Below, piece after piece: positions 17,956 through 27,420 of a DNA stretch of 64,000 nucleotides; the stretch's first letter is position 1, and every line of letters starts with the position of its first letter. Source of the DNA: NIOZ-UU35 sp964344175 (GTDB lineage: Bacteria > Chloroflexota > Anaerolineae > Anaerolineales > UBA11858). The position numbers and the translations under genes are program-made. The notes beneath the pieces are model-generated. The model searched no databases. It was not told the DNA's origin and saw only the letters and a program-made list of their open reading frames with translations. Location of the stretch: contig CAYFMI010000003.1 of NCBI GenBank assembly GCA_964344175.1, positions 1 to 64,000 of the forward strand. Reading direction: 5' to 3'.

Positions 17956-20231
17956 GCAAGAAACTCATTAAGAGATGCAAAGATCTATTCGCCGTTCTTT
18001 GCGCCCTTTGCACCTTTGCGTTATTTATCCCCGCATTAGCCCAGGCTAATTCCGCGCCCGCAAGTATCTCCATCTCACAGGATGGGCGCTTTGTAGCCTT
18101 CATCTCTGAAACTGATGATCTGGTAACAAACGACAGCAACGGCGTTGCCGATGTCTTCGTCCGCGACCGCATGGCAAATACCATCGAGCGGGTCTCGCTT
18201 TCATCGACCGGCGAACAAAGCGACGCGCCCGCATCTCAAGTGGTGATCTCTGCCGACGGGCGCTTTGTGACCTTCGTTTCGGCGGCTGACTCACTTGTCC
18301 CTGACGATGCAGTCGGCTTTGAGGATGTCTATGTTCACGACCGCCTGACCGGGATCACCGAACGCGCTTCGGTAAACGACCGCGGCCAACGCGGCGATGG
18401 CAACTCATCCGACCCAGACATCTCAACCGATGGGCGCTATGTGGCCTTCCGCTCAGAAGCCAAAAACCTAGTACTCGACGACAGCAACGGTGTAGCCGAT
18501 GTCTTCATCCGCGACCGCCTGACCGGGCATACCATTCGCGCCTCAGTCAGCAGCCGGGAGGCAGAGAGCAATTTCCCCTCTGGCGGGACGCTAGCGATCT
18601 CTGGCGATGGCCGTACGGTGGCCTTCTCATCCGAAGGGGCAACACTGGCAATTGCCATTTCCAACGAGCCGCGCATTTATTTATACAACCGCGTTCTGGC
18701 GCAGATCGAATACCTTAACCTGCCGGTGGACGACAATGCCCGCGTACTCGAACAACTGGCCCTATCTACATCTGCCAACACCCTGGCCGCTCTTAGCCAG
18801 ATGGATGAGCAGCATTACGAAACCCTGGTTTACCAAAAAAGCGACGGCGCTTACCAAATCATCTTCAGCTTCGAAACCACCAGCCCAACTGCGCCGCAAA
18901 TTTCTCTCTCTGCCGATGGCACGGCCCTGGCTATCGCCGCGCCAGGGCAAGGGATTTTCTACGTCGATCTGACATCCGGCGCAATGCAAACCGTCCCCGC
19001 AGAGGTCCCGCCCGACAGGGTAGCCATCTCCGCCGACGGCCAGACGCTGGCCATCTCCGCCGAGGGCCAGGCTATCACCCAGAACATCGGCGAGGCAGCA
19101 TTGGGCTTCACCCTCAGCGGGCAGGTCACCGATGCCACCGGGCAGCCGCTGGCGCTGGTCACGATCAAAACGTCGGGCGGGGATTCCACGCGCACCGATG
19201 GGAGCGGGTATTTCTTCTTTAGCGGCATCCCACCAGGGGTTACAGAATTGATCCCCGCGAAAGATGGTTTCACCTTTGAGCCAGAATCACGCTCCATTGA
19301 GGTAACCGCCGACGCGAACGGCCTCCATTTCACCGCCGCCCACGGAAAAGTTCTCGAAGAAGCGCGTCTCGATCTAGGCATGCCCTATAGCGAGGCGCGC
19401 GGCGAAAGCGGCCCTTATCACGGCTATGCCGCCGGGTACTGCACCGACCTGGTGCTGGATGCCTACACCTGGGGCGTGGAGTACAACATCCAGTTTGCGC
19501 TGGAGCAGGATTACCGCGCACACCCGGAGCATTTTTACCGCTGGCGCGACGCCCGCGACGCCCACGATATGTGGCGCTATTTCAGCTACACCGGCCAGAT
19601 GCTGCCCCACGCTGCGCCGTACCAGCCCGGTGACATTGTCTTCTTCGATTGGAGCGAAGACGGCGAGATTGACCACGTTGCCATCGTCTCAGAGGTCACG
19701 CCCCAAAACCAGCCCCGCAATCTCTACGACGCCACCGGCGTGATCGCCAGCAATCCCGGCGGACGGGCGGCAGAACTACCCTGGGAGGATTTCCACGAAC
19801 GCACCGTACGCGGTCATGCCCGCTGGTCGGGCGCCTATCAGCCAGTTATCCCCACCATGCCGGGCGGCGAATACCTGCAAGTTGCCGTGGGCGCATCGCA
19901 GATCAGCCTGAGGATGACCGACCCACAGGGGGGACAACTCGCAAGGGAAACGCGCCAAATCGCGGGAGCATCTTTCTTTAGTTTGGGCTGGGAACAAAAC
20001 TTGAGCGTGTTCGCGCCCCTGGAGATTGGGACGCGGTACACCGTGGAAATCAGCAATCTGAGCGAAGTTGAAACGCCCTACATTTTCATTGCCCACACCA
20101 CCCAGGAGGGTTTGGTCACAGAGCGGGTTGAGTTCGAGGGCATACTGGCCCCTGAAGAGGTGTATACCCTGGTGCTAGAACTCAGCCGAGGGGAAGACGA
20201 GACATTGACTCTGAAAATTGTGGACGACTGA
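17940..20231 (+). CDS. Secreted multidomain protein: TolB-like propeller, CarboxypepD-reg domain, NlpC/P60-like domain
   Basis: A 763-residue exported protein. Signal peptide about 1-38 (ALCTFALFIPALAQA). Residues 40-380 are TolB/PD40-like blades with repeated ISxDGRFVAF and DVFVRDR units. Residues 388-460 form a carboxypeptidase regulatory-like beta-sandwich (LSGQVTDATGQPLA). Residues 465-630 look like an NlpC/P60 or DUF1287-type papain-fold domain with Cys501 (GYCTDLV) and His579 (IDHVAIV). A beta-rich C-terminus follows. The likely role is a peptidoglycan or cell-surface amidase/peptidase with a binding propeller. ATG at 17940 overlaps the dinG end by 16 nt. A LytM protein follows. Confidence 0.75.
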   Translation: MAEPLSKKLIKRCKDLFAVLCALCTFALFIPALAQANSAPASISISQDGRFVAFISETDDLVTNDSNGVADVFVRDRMANTIERVSLSSTGEQSDAPASQVVISADGRFVTFVSAADSLVPDDAVGFEDVYVHDRLTGITERASVNDRGQRGDGNSSDPDISTDGRYVAFRSEAKNLVLDDSNGVADVFIRDRLTGHTIRASVSSREAESNFPSGGTLAISGDGRTVAFSSEGATLAIAISNEPRIYLYNRVLAQIEYLNLPVDDNARVLEQLALSTSANTLAALSQMDEQHYETLVYQKSDGAYQIIFSFETTSPTAPQISLSADGTALAIAAPGQGIFYVDLTSGAMQTVPAEVPPDRVAISADGQTLAISAEGQAITQNIGEAALGFTLSGQVTDATGQPLALVTIKTSGGDSTRTDGSGYFFFSGIPPGVTELIPAKDGFTFEPESRSIEVTADANGLHFTAAHGKVLEEARLDLGMPYSEARGESGPYHGYAAGYCTDLVLDAYTWGVEYNIQFALEQDYRAHPEHFYRWRDARDAHDMWRYFSYTGQMLPHAAPYQPGDIVFFDWSEDGEIDHVAIVSEVTPQNQPRNLYDATGVIASNPGGRAAELPWEDFHERTVRGHARWSGAYQPVIPTMPGGEYLQVAVGASQISLRMTDPQGGQLARETRQIAGASFFSLGWEQNLSVFAPLEIGTRYTVEISNLSEVETPYIFIAHTTQEGLVTERVEFEGILAPEEVYTLVLELSRGEDETLTLKIVDD

Positions 20232-20243
20232 GGTCGGACGACA

Positions 20244-20267
20244 GACCGCAGATTGCTGTCTGCGGTC
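20244..20267 (+). repeat. Hairpin in the gap before the LytM lipoprotein gene
   Basis: Perfect 9-bp stem GACCGCAGA / TCTGCGGTC with a 6-nt loop and no U tract. The left arm lies in an 11-mer (CGACAGACCGC) that recurs at about 21407, after the next gene. Confidence 0.5.
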
Positions 20268-20288
20268 GCTGTTGCAGAGAAAATCGCC

Positions 20289-21389
20289 ATGAAAAGATTT
20301 ACCTATACAATCCTATTGCTGATTGCCCTGGCTTCGTGTAACCGGCCATCGGGAGAAGTTATCCCTGTAACACTCACAGCTGACCCCCAAAAAATAGCCG
20401 AGGTGGGGGTTGCTGTGCAAGTCGCTATTCAACTTGAGCGCCAGAATGTGCTGGCCTTTATCGCTGCCGAGACGCGCATCGAGAATGTGCGCATTTCTCG
20501 TGATGGCCTATGGGCAGTGGGCTGGTTGATTCCGTACGACCCGCAGAGCGGCGAACCGGCCCCCATCGAACCGGGGCTGGCGTTGCTGCAACGCATGGGT
20601 GACGACTGGCGGGTGTGGCTGCCAACTACCAACGGCTGGATCGATACGCTGATGAAAATTCCGGTCGAGATCCTGCCCCAGGAATTCAAAGACGCCTGGG
20701 CGCGGCGACACACCATCCAGGCCGTCAATATCCCCACCGCTGCGCTGGGTGGCTACTTGTTGCCCTGGGAAGCCGGCATCACCCGCCGCCTGACGCAGAG
20801 TACCTGCCACGATGAGTACATCCCCAGTGGGAACGCGCATTATTCATTTGATTTCTCAACCTATGGCGAACTGTGGAATATCTACGCCGCCAAAGCCGGT
20901 CAGGTGTGGTTATGGAAGGACGACGTGCCCACCTGCTATGAATACACCTGCTCCGATACGCAGCCCTTAGGCAACTATATCGTCATCAAGGATGTGACCA
21001 CCGACCCGGTCACCTATCAACTTTACCTGCATCTCAAACAAGACAGCATCCCCGCCGAACTCAAAGTTCAGGGGACGCCAGTGGCACAGGGCCAATTCAT
21101 CGGCAATGTGGATAACACCGGGCAAAGTTGGGGGCATCATCTCCACTTCCAGGTACAGGTTCCCCTGTATGGCGAAAACTATTACTGGGGCCGCTCGATT
21201 GACATCACCTTCGATGATGTGGATATTAACGGCGGCCGCCCGCGGGTGCAGAATGCCTGGTGCAACGATGCCGCCTATTGCGACGTTCCGGGGGATGTGT
21301 GCAACGATTTCCGTGAGAATTACACCTCGCAAAATACTGTTGTCGTCGAAGGGCCGGGGCGGATATTCTTCCCGTTCATTTCGCGCTAA
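20289..21389 (+). CDS. M23 (LytM) peptidase-like lipoprotein
   Basis: A 366-residue lipoprotein; LIALASC places the lipidated Cys at residue 17. Residues 25-150 form an unassigned N-terminal domain. About 180-320 carry the M23/LytM fold, with the first zinc-site motif in HYSFDF (H-x3-D) and the second in HHLHF. M23 enzymes cut peptide cross-links of peptidoglycan. Extra Cys pairs (CYEYTC; CNDAAYC; C in DVCND) suggest disulphides. Follows the NlpC/P60-like protein, so a joint cell-wall function is plausible. The open frame begins 12 codons earlier; the ATG at 20289 gives a proper signal peptide. Confidence 0.85.
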   Translation: MKRFTYTILLLIALASCNRPSGEVIPVTLTADPQKIAEVGVAVQVAIQLERQNVLAFIAAETRIENVRISRDGLWAVGWLIPYDPQSGEPAPIEPGLALLQRMGDDWRVWLPTTNGWIDTLMKIPVEILPQEFKDAWARRHTIQAVNIPTAALGGYLLPWEAGITRRLTQSTCHDEYIPSGNAHYSFDFSTYGELWNIYAAKAGQVWLWKDDVPTCYEYTCSDTQPLGNYIVIKDVTTDPVTYQLYLHLKQDSIPAELKVQGTPVAQGQFIGNVDNTGQSWGHHLHFQVQVPLYGENYYWGRSIDITFDDVDINGGRPRVQNAWCNDAAYCDVPGDVCNDFRENYTSQNTVVVEGPGRIFFPFISR

Positions 21390-21455
21390 ACGATGAACGA
21401 CCGCTAACGACAGACCGCGTTCTCCCGTCCTCTGTCCCCTGTCTCCCGTCTAATC

Positions 21456-22670
21456 ATGCGTATCACCTTGCTGACCAGTTCCTATCCCCGCTTCCCCGGA
21501 GACGGCACGGCTCCCTTCGTGCAATCGATTGCCGAGCATCTCGCAAAGCGAGGCCACCAAATTGAAGTCGTCGCGCCGTATGACGAAGCTCTACAAGCAG
21601 GAGAAGATGCCATTGTGCCGGTGCATCGCTTCCGCTATGCGCCAAGAGCAGGATGGCACATTATGGGACACGCCCGCTCGCTGCACGCCGATGTGCGTCT
21701 GCGCACGGCCACTTATTTGTTGCTGCCCTTTTTCTTGTTGGCCGAATTTCTGACCTTGTGGCGCGTCGCCCGCGCCCAAAACGCCCAACTGATCTACGCC
21801 CATTGGGTCTTACCCAACGGCCCGGCGGCCGCGTTGGTCGCCAGAATTCTAAAAATTCCGCTGGTCATCAGCCTGCACGGCTCGGACATGTATATTGCCA
21901 AAAAAAATAAAGCCTTTGCAAAGGTGGCCGCCTGGGCGTTCCGGCGTGCCGCCGTCGTGACCGCCTGCAGCCCTGAACTGCGAGTAACCGCCCTTGAGCT
22001 GGGCGCGCCGCAAGATACCCGCCTGCTGGCCTGGGGTGCAGATCCGGCGCGCTTCCACCCTGAGGCCGCGCATCCGGAGATCGCACCCCATCTTGGATAC
22101 CCTCCGCAAAATGTGGTCATTGCAGGCCTGGGACGCATGGTATCCAAAAAGGGGTTTGAGACCTTGTTGCGCGCCTTTGCCGATCTGGTGAAGGAATACC
22201 CCCATGCCCGCCTGGTCATCGGCGGGGACGGCCCGCTGCGAGTACGGCTGACCGCACGGATTGCAGAATTCGAACTGCAAGCGGGCGTATCTCTGCCCGG
22301 CACCCTTCCCTGGGATCAGGCCCCGGCCTTTCTCGCCCAGGCCGATATTTTCGTGCTGCCATCGGTCAAAGATCCGGGCGGCAATCTCGATGGCTTGCCG
22401 ACGGTTTTGCTGGAAGCGATGGCCTGCGGGTTGGCGGTGATTGCCAGCGATATTGGCGGTGTGACGCTTGCTATTCAGGATGGTATCAATGGTTTATTAG
22501 TGCAACCCGGTGACGTTCGAGGGCTAAAAAATGCCCTCGAACAACTTTTGAATAACGCTAACAGGCGGCAGCTGCTAAGTGAAGCAGCCCGGCGTTCGGT
22601 GGTGAATCACTTAAACTGGGCTAACGTCGCGGCCCAATTGAGTCATCTTTTCCATGAAGCGCTCCGCTAA
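21456..22670 (+). CDS. GT4-family glycosyltransferase
   Basis: A 404-residue GT-B enzyme. The N-terminal domain starts MRITLLTSSYPRFPGDGTAPFV and contains SLHGSDMY. The C-terminal domain has GLGRMVSKKGFETLL and the E-x7-E donor motif region (GLPTVLLEAMACGLAVIASDIGG). First gene of a GT-methyltransferase-GT operon that probably builds or modifies a surface glycan or glycolipid. No ribosome binding site is obvious; the preceding gap contains a C/T-rich low-complexity run (about 21419-21450). Overlaps the next gene by 17 nt. Confidence 0.88.
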   Translation: MRITLLTSSYPRFPGDGTAPFVQSIAEHLAKRGHQIEVVAPYDEALQAGEDAIVPVHRFRYAPRAGWHIMGHARSLHADVRLRTATYLLLPFFLLAEFLTLWRVARAQNAQLIYAHWVLPNGPAAALVARILKIPLVISLHGSDMYIAKKNKAFAKVAAWAFRRAAVVTACSPELRVTALELGAPQDTRLLAWGADPARFHPEAAHPEIAPHLGYPPQNVVIAGLGRMVSKKGFETLLRAFADLVKEYPHARLVIGGDGPLRVRLTARIAEFELQAGVSLPGTLPWDQAPAFLAQADIFVLPSVKDPGGNLDGLPTVLLEAMACGLAVIASDIGGVTLAIQDGINGLLVQPGDVRGLKNALEQLLNNANRRQLLSEAARRSVVNHLNWANVAAQLSHLFHEALR

Positions 22671-23448
22671 CCCGACAAAGGGCATCCAGCCCCCGCCTAA
22701 TGCCTACACGCAAGACTACTATCTGACCGAATGCGACGGGCACAGCCAATTTCTTTCATCAACCGGCGCACAGCTCCCCCCGCGCCAGGAGCGCGCCCTT
22801 GAAATTGCCGCAATCCAGCCCGGCCAGCGCATCCTCGACATTGGCAGCGGGCGCGGCGAGTTCGTCTGGCACTGTGCCCGGCGCAACGCCCTGGCCTGGG
22901 GCATAGACTACGCCCCAGGCGCACTGGCCCTCACAGAGCGACTGCCGCCTCACCCCAAGATGGCTTTCCAGCAGGCCAGAGCCAATCACTTGCCCTTTGC
23001 TCCCAAAAGCTTCGATACCGTCTTCATGCTGGATGTAGTTGAACATCTGACCCCAGATACGCTGCACGCTGCCCTAACCGAAGCCTGCCGCGTCCTCAAA
23101 CCCGGCGGAAACCTGCTCGTTCATACCATGCCGAATTTGTGGTATTACCGCTGGGGTTATCCGCTCTACCGGCTGGTTCAATGTTTACGCAGGCAGAAGC
23201 AACCCCGAGACCCGCGCGCCCGCTGGCGCTATGCCCATCTGCACGTTAACGAACAATCTCCGCTCTCGCTGCGGGTAGCGTTGCGCAAGAGCGGTTTCCT
23301 GCCCGTTATCTGGTTAGAATCCACGCAAGAATACCACCATGAGCGCAATCGGCATGTACGGAGTATCCAAAAGGCGCTTACTCGACTGCCGCTGCTGAAG
23401 TGGATTTTCTGCAATGATATTTTTGCCATAGGAAAGAAAGTCGCTTGA
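22654..23448 (+). CDS. Class I SAM-dependent methyltransferase
   Basis: A 264-residue Rossmann-fold methyltransferase of the Methyltransf_11/23 type. Motif I is ILDIGSGRGEFVWHCA (about residue 50-65), the acidic residue ending strand 2 is in GIDYAPGA, motif post-II FDTVFMLDVVEHL, and the post-motif III strand GGNLLVHTMPN. Its place between two glycosyltransferases, overlapping both, suggests methylation of a sugar or of a lipid carrier in the same glycan pathway. Substrate unknown. Confidence 0.85.
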   Translation: MKRSANPTKGIQPPPNAYTQDYYLTECDGHSQFLSSTGAQLPPRQERALEIAAIQPGQRILDIGSGRGEFVWHCARRNALAWGIDYAPGALALTERLPPHPKMAFQQARANHLPFAPKSFDTVFMLDVVEHLTPDTLHAALTEACRVLKPGGNLLVHTMPNLWYYRWGYPLYRLVQCLRRQKQPRDPRARWRYAHLHVNEQSPLSLRVALRKSGFLPVIWLESTQEYHHERNRHVRSIQKALTRLPLLKWIFCNDIFAIGKKVA

Positions 23449-24563
23449 AAATTTTAATCGACGCACTCGGTATTCACGATTACGGCGGGGGGCGCACAGC
23501 CACACTTAACTTGCTACAAAACCTGCTGGCGCTTGACAAGCGACACCAGTATCGCGTTTTGCTTAGCAAACCCGAACCTTCTTTGCTGGCAAGAAATGTG
23601 CACCCCATCATTGCGCCAACCCAAAACCGATTTCTCGCTCGGATTTGGGCACAGTGGATGATCCTGCGCATCGCCCAGGATTACGACCTGGTTCACTTTA
23701 CCAAAAATCTTGGCGCACCCCAGGTTCCGGCACCTTATATTGTTACCCTATATGACCTGACTACACTGCTGCACCCTGAGCTAATGTCTAATGTGGATGT
23801 GTGGTATTGGCGGTGGATTCAACCCATCACCTTGAAAAAGGCCGCTCGTGTGGTTGCAATTTCGCGAACCACCGCGCAGGATGCTCGGACTCACTTTGGG
23901 GTGGATGCCAAAAAAATGAGCGTGATCTATCCTTCGGTGCATGCGCGTTTTCAACCTGCAGCCCCAGAGCACATCGCGCGTACCCGCGCGCGATACAATT
24001 TGCCAGCGAAATACCTTCTCCATGTGGGCCGCATCGATAACAAGAATAACATCAGTTTGCTGGTCAACGCCTTTCAGCGCTTGCACTCCTCAGGCACAGC
24101 CGAGGAGATTGCCCTAGTGATCGCGGGAGGCGCATATGCGAAAAGCCCCGACAAAGATCTGGCACAATACCGCCGGGGTATTGTGCCATCGAATGTAATC
24201 TTCACAGGCCGCATCCCCGACGGTGATCTTCCGGCCCTGTATAGCGGCGCACAAGTTGTCGTGACGACCTCACTGCACGAAGGTTTTGGTCTGGCTGCTG
24301 TCGAAGCCCTGGCTTGCGGAGCGCCGCTGATTGCCGGTCGTGTGGGAGCACTCCCCGAGGTTCTGGGCGGGGCCGCCCTGTTTGTAGACCCCCTTGATGC
24401 GCACCACTATACCGAAGCCATGCGGCAAGTCGTTTGCGATCACAAGCTGCGCCAACAACTGAGTCAGCGAGGGCTAGAACGCGCAAGTCGCTATCAAAAT
24501 CAGCACGACGCTCGCGACACCCTCGATTTATATGCAAAAATTGCCAAAAACAACCCGGCATGA
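23445..24563 (+). CDS. GT4-family glycosyltransferase
   Basis: A 372-residue GT-B enzyme. It begins MKILIDALGIHDYGGGRTATLNLL and has LLHVGRIDNKNNISLLVNAF and the donor-site segment SLHEGFGLAAVEALACGAPLIAG. This matches the WbaZ/mannosyltransferase-like branch. The start is TTG within a TTGA overlap with the methyltransferase stop, implying tight translational coupling. Last gene of the glycan operon. Confidence 0.87.
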   Translation: MKILIDALGIHDYGGGRTATLNLLQNLLALDKRHQYRVLLSKPEPSLLARNVHPIIAPTQNRFLARIWAQWMILRIAQDYDLVHFTKNLGAPQVPAPYIVTLYDLTTLLHPELMSNVDVWYWRWIQPITLKKAARVVAISRTTAQDARTHFGVDAKKMSVIYPSVHARFQPAAPEHIARTRARYNLPAKYLLHVGRIDNKNNISLLVNAFQRLHSSGTAEEIALVIAGGAYAKSPDKDLAQYRRGIVPSNVIFTGRIPDGDLPALYSGAQVVVTTSLHEGFGLAAVEALACGAPLIAGRVGALPEVLGGAALFVDPLDAHHYTEAMRQVVCDHKLRQQLSQRGLERASRYQNQHDARDTLDLYAKIAKNNPA

Positions 24564-24582
24564 CCAAAGCCGACTATACCGG

Positions 24583-24588
24583 TATAAT
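24583..24588 (+). promoter_or_regulatory. -10 box upstream of the secreted repeat protein
   Basis: TATAAT 60 nt before the ATG at 24649; a ribosome binding site GGAGG follows at about 24636. The -35 is unclear. Confidence 0.45.
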
Positions 24589-24648
24589 TAGATTACCGAG
24601 AAAATATCATCACTGTCCTGCATTGCTTTGCATCTGGAGGCCATACCT

Positions 24649-26112
24649 ATGAAAAAAATACTCACCACCTTATTATGCCTGGGATTCCTTCTAGCTTCTG
24701 TTCCCGGCGCTTATGCGCAGGGGCCTGACGGCGACTGGACGAGTGACATAGCCTGCCAGAATTTAGACCAAAGCAATTCTGCGGAGATCACGATCAGCTT
24801 TTATGTTCAGAACAGTGAGCAAGTGGCTGCAACCTATACCGATACGATCCCCGCGGGAGGCAGCCGCAACTATTCGACACGCGATGCCGCGTTGGGCGTG
24901 CCAGAGGGATTCGTAGGCTCGGCAGTCGTCACTTCATCAAGATCGGTCATTTGCACAGTCAACACCCAAACCACAGGAGATGGAACCAGCGAAAGCCCGT
25001 ATCGCATCGCCAGCAGTTCTGGCCTCATTGAAGCTGAAATTGCCTCGACGAAATACGCCCCCCAGGTAATGAAAGAATTCTATGGCTGGAACTCTTATTT
25101 TGCCGTGCAAAACGCCAGCAGCAGCGAGACCACTATCACGATCACTTACAAAGACAGGGCTGGGAACGATATGCCCGCGGCCACTGAAACGGCTACAATT
25201 CCAGGGTACAGCACCATAGTTTTCGATCAAACAGAAAATCCAGAAATTCCCGCCAATTTTATCGGCGCAGCGAAAGTCAGCGTGAGCAACCCCGTCGACG
25301 CTAAAATTGCGCTGCTGGTCAATTTCTTCAATAGCGGCACCGACTCCAGCACGTCTCAATTCCACGGCTATAATGGACTCAGCTCTGGGGCAAGCAAGCT
25401 CTATGTGCCGCGCGTCGTTCGTCGGTTTTACGGTTATAGCAGTGGAATCGCCATCCAAAACGTGAGTGACGTCGCCACCACCATCACGATCACCTTCAAC
25501 TTCGCGGGGCAATCCTACACCTACAATTCAGACTCAATCAATCCCAGCGCGGCACTTGCGTTGTACATCCCAGACCTTGCCGTGCTCGATCCGGTGGATG
25601 CGCTCCCCGTCGGTCAGCGGTTTGGCAATGCAATCATCGAAGTAGACAATCCCGAAGGCCGTGTAGTTGCCATTGTCAACGAAGACAACCGCGGCAACCC
25701 GGCCGACAATGACGGCAACGCTATCCCTGTCGAGCGCGTTGGGCAAGGCTCAACCTACAGCGCCATTCCTGCGGGAAGTGAAACCCGAAATTTATATTTT
25801 CCACAGGTGCCAAACAATGTAGACGGAATTTTTTCAGGTGGATTCAATATCTCAAATGTAACCTCGTCTCCGGGGATCTGCGACATTCATTTCAATGAGG
25901 CCCCCGAAGCCAAAATCAACGATGTCGAAATTGCCGCCAGTGGCACGCTATCGTACTATGCGCCGAATATCCCCAACCTGCCCAGCGGCTTCAATTCCGG
26001 CGTGCGGGTGGAATGCACAGTAGAGGTTATTGGCATTCTCAACTTCGCCGCTGCACCCGGCAGCAACAAACTTGGTGACAGTTTCACGCAGAATAACGGT
26101 TTCAATAAATAG
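24649..26112 (+). CDS. Secreted protein with repeated beta-sandwich-like domains
   Basis: A 487-residue exported protein with a signal peptide (about 1-24, ending PGAYAQ). At least three similar units are visible, each with a pattern like YxPxVxRxFYGxxSxxAIQN followed by TTITITF/Y, near residues 30-70, 135-185 and 255-310; a fourth, weaker unit lies near 380-450. The pattern is beta-rich and resembles immunoglobulin-like or adhesin modules, but I do not recognise a named family. No membrane anchor is seen at the C-terminus. Ribosome binding site GGAGG. Ended by a very strong bidirectional terminator. Confidence 0.65.
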   Translation: MKKILTTLLCLGFLLASVPGAYAQGPDGDWTSDIACQNLDQSNSAEITISFYVQNSEQVAATYTDTIPAGGSRNYSTRDAALGVPEGFVGSAVVTSSRSVICTVNTQTTGDGTSESPYRIASSSGLIEAEIASTKYAPQVMKEFYGWNSYFAVQNASSSETTITITYKDRAGNDMPAATETATIPGYSTIVFDQTENPEIPANFIGAAKVSVSNPVDAKIALLVNFFNSGTDSSTSQFHGYNGLSSGASKLYVPRVVRRFYGYSSGIAIQNVSDVATTITITFNFAGQSYTYNSDSINPSAALALYIPDLAVLDPVDALPVGQRFGNAIIEVDNPEGRVVAIVNEDNRGNPADNDGNAIPVERVGQGSTYSAIPAGSETRNLYFPQVPNNVDGIFSGGFNISNVTSSPGICDIHFNEAPEAKINDVEIAASGTLSYYAPNIPNLPSGFNSGVRVECTVEVIGILNFAAAPGSNKLGDSFTQNNGFNK

Positions 26113-26124
26113 AACAAAACACAT

Positions 26125-26171
26125 TGCCCAAAAACGGGGTTCCAGCGTAACTGGAACCCCGTTTTTGGGCA
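26125..26171. terminator. Very long bidirectional terminator hairpin
   Basis: Perfect 21-bp inverted repeat (26125-26145 and 26151-26171) with a 5-nt CGTAA loop. It contains an A5 run in the left arm and T5 in the right arm. It lies between convergent genes. Confidence 0.85.
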
Positions 26172-26191
26172 GATTTGCGTTTTGGAATTCC

Positions 26192-27154
26192 CTAATTCCG
26201 AAAGAAATTCGAAATAAAAAACCACAAATTCGCCGGTCTTTCGGCCAGGCGGCGGACAAAGTAAGGATACCATTCGGTGCCATAGGGCACATACACGCGC
26301 ACCGGGTATCCCTCGGCGGCGAGTTGCTCTTGTAAATCGCGCCGAATGCCGTGCAACATCTGGAATTCCAGGCCGTCTTTCGGGAAACCTGCCTTCTCAG
26401 CATAATCTTTGGCGTAGAGAATGCGCTTCTCATCATGACTGGCAATCGCGGGGATGGGTGGAAATCGCCCGCATTCTGAAAGGCGGGGCAATTTCTTGGC
26501 CACAGCGCCGTCGATCAACATTTGGGTCAGCAAATCAAAATTCGCATCCACATCGGCTTTGCCGGGGAAAGCGACTTCGGGCGGCTCTTTATAGGCGCCC
26601 TTGCACAGGCGCACGCGTGCTCCGGCCTGCATCAACTGCCGAAGATCTTCTTCACTGCGGTACAAGTAAGCCTGAAGGACAATCCCAACTGTATTGGCAA
26701 ACCCTGTACTGTGCATCTTTTTAAACAAATCTAAGGTGATCTGGGCTACCGGCTCATCCTCCATATCAATACGCACGAAATTATCTTGCGATTTCGCCCG
26801 CTCAAGGATACGGCGTAAATTCTCTTCGCAAAGCGCTTCATCGAGCAGAAGGCCGATCTGGCTGAGTTTGATCGACACGCCAGATTTTACGCCGGTGCGG
26901 TCGATTTCATCGAGGATATGTAGCACTTCCTCGGTGGCCTGGCGGGCTTCATCGGCGCTGGTGACATTCTCGCCGAGATGATCGAGAGTTCCACAAATTC
27001 CCCTATCATTGAGCACTCGAATAGCTTGGATGGCATCCTCGGGGGTTTCACCAGCTACAAAACGAGAAGCAACCTTCCAGGCAATCTGCCAGCGGGTTAC
27101 CAATCGTCGTGCCCAACCCGCCTTAGAGAGATAGATCAACAAAGAACGCAGCAT
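26192..27154 (-). CDS. Proline dehydrogenase family protein
   Basis: A 320-residue FAD-dependent (beta/alpha)8 enzyme of the PRODH family, oxidising proline to pyrroline-5-carboxylate. Family motifs include GTLDHLGENV, GVSIKLSQIGL, RIDMEDEP, VGIVLQAYLYRSEEDL, VRLCKGAYKEP, ASHDEKRI, FQMLHGIR and the C-terminal RVYVPYGTEWYPYFVRRLAERPAN. Stand-alone length, as in Thermus and Deinococcus. No pyrroline-5-carboxylate dehydrogenase is in the window. Two ATGs are possible (27160 and 27154); the second has the better spacing to GAAGGA. Confidence 0.92.
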   Translation of the reverse strand: MLRSLLIYLSKAGWARRLVTRWQIAWKVASRFVAGETPEDAIQAIRVLNDRGICGTLDHLGENVTSADEARQATEEVLHILDEIDRTGVKSGVSIKLSQIGLLLDEALCEENLRRILERAKSQDNFVRIDMEDEPVAQITLDLFKKMHSTGFANTVGIVLQAYLYRSEEDLRQLMQAGARVRLCKGAYKEPPEVAFPGKADVDANFDLLTQMLIDGAVAKKLPRLSECGRFPPIPAIASHDEKRILYAKDYAEKAGFPKDGLEFQMLHGIRRDLQEQLAAEGYPVRVYVPYGTEWYPYFVRRLAERPANLWFFISNFFRN

Positions 27155-27215
27155 AAGCATTTTCCTTCAGCAGAATAACCCTGCGCAGGTCGATACCTTC
27201 ACAGGCAATTTCCGC

Positions 27216-27257
27216 CCCCTATTTTTCGGTAAATTTTCCAACGAACTGCGCAAGGCC
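27216..27257 (-). repeat. MITE-arm remnant, copy 2
   Basis: Read on the minus strand, this 42-nt block matches the left arm of the intact element at 41865-41905 with 2 mismatches and one inserted base. It is likewise bounded by TA (27258-27259). The opposite arm, toward 27180, is degenerate or lost. Confidence 0.65.
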
Positions 27258-27384
27258 TAATATGTGAAATACACAGTGACTTTGCAACCTTGATCTTATA
27301 GTATGCAGAAAAATAGTGACAGTGCAAAAGATACTTGATTCAAGAGAAATTGTACACCCAACTTTTACGAGTCGATGAACTCTT

Positions 27385-27413
27385 TTGGCAACTCAAAGCC
27401 CCTGTGATAGAAT
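27385..27413 (+). promoter_or_regulatory. Promoter of a leaderless beta-lactamase-like gene
   Basis: TTGGCA (27385-27390), a 17-nt spacer, and TAGAAT (27408-27413). The ATG lies 7 nt downstream, so the mRNA would start at or just before it. Confidence 0.65.
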
Positions 27414-27420
27414 CGCTCTC

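Noticed and set aside
21419..21450. C/T-rich CTCCCGTC-type run as a microsatellite or riboswitch
   Set aside because: It is low-complexity with irregular units; no structure or regular period could be supported.
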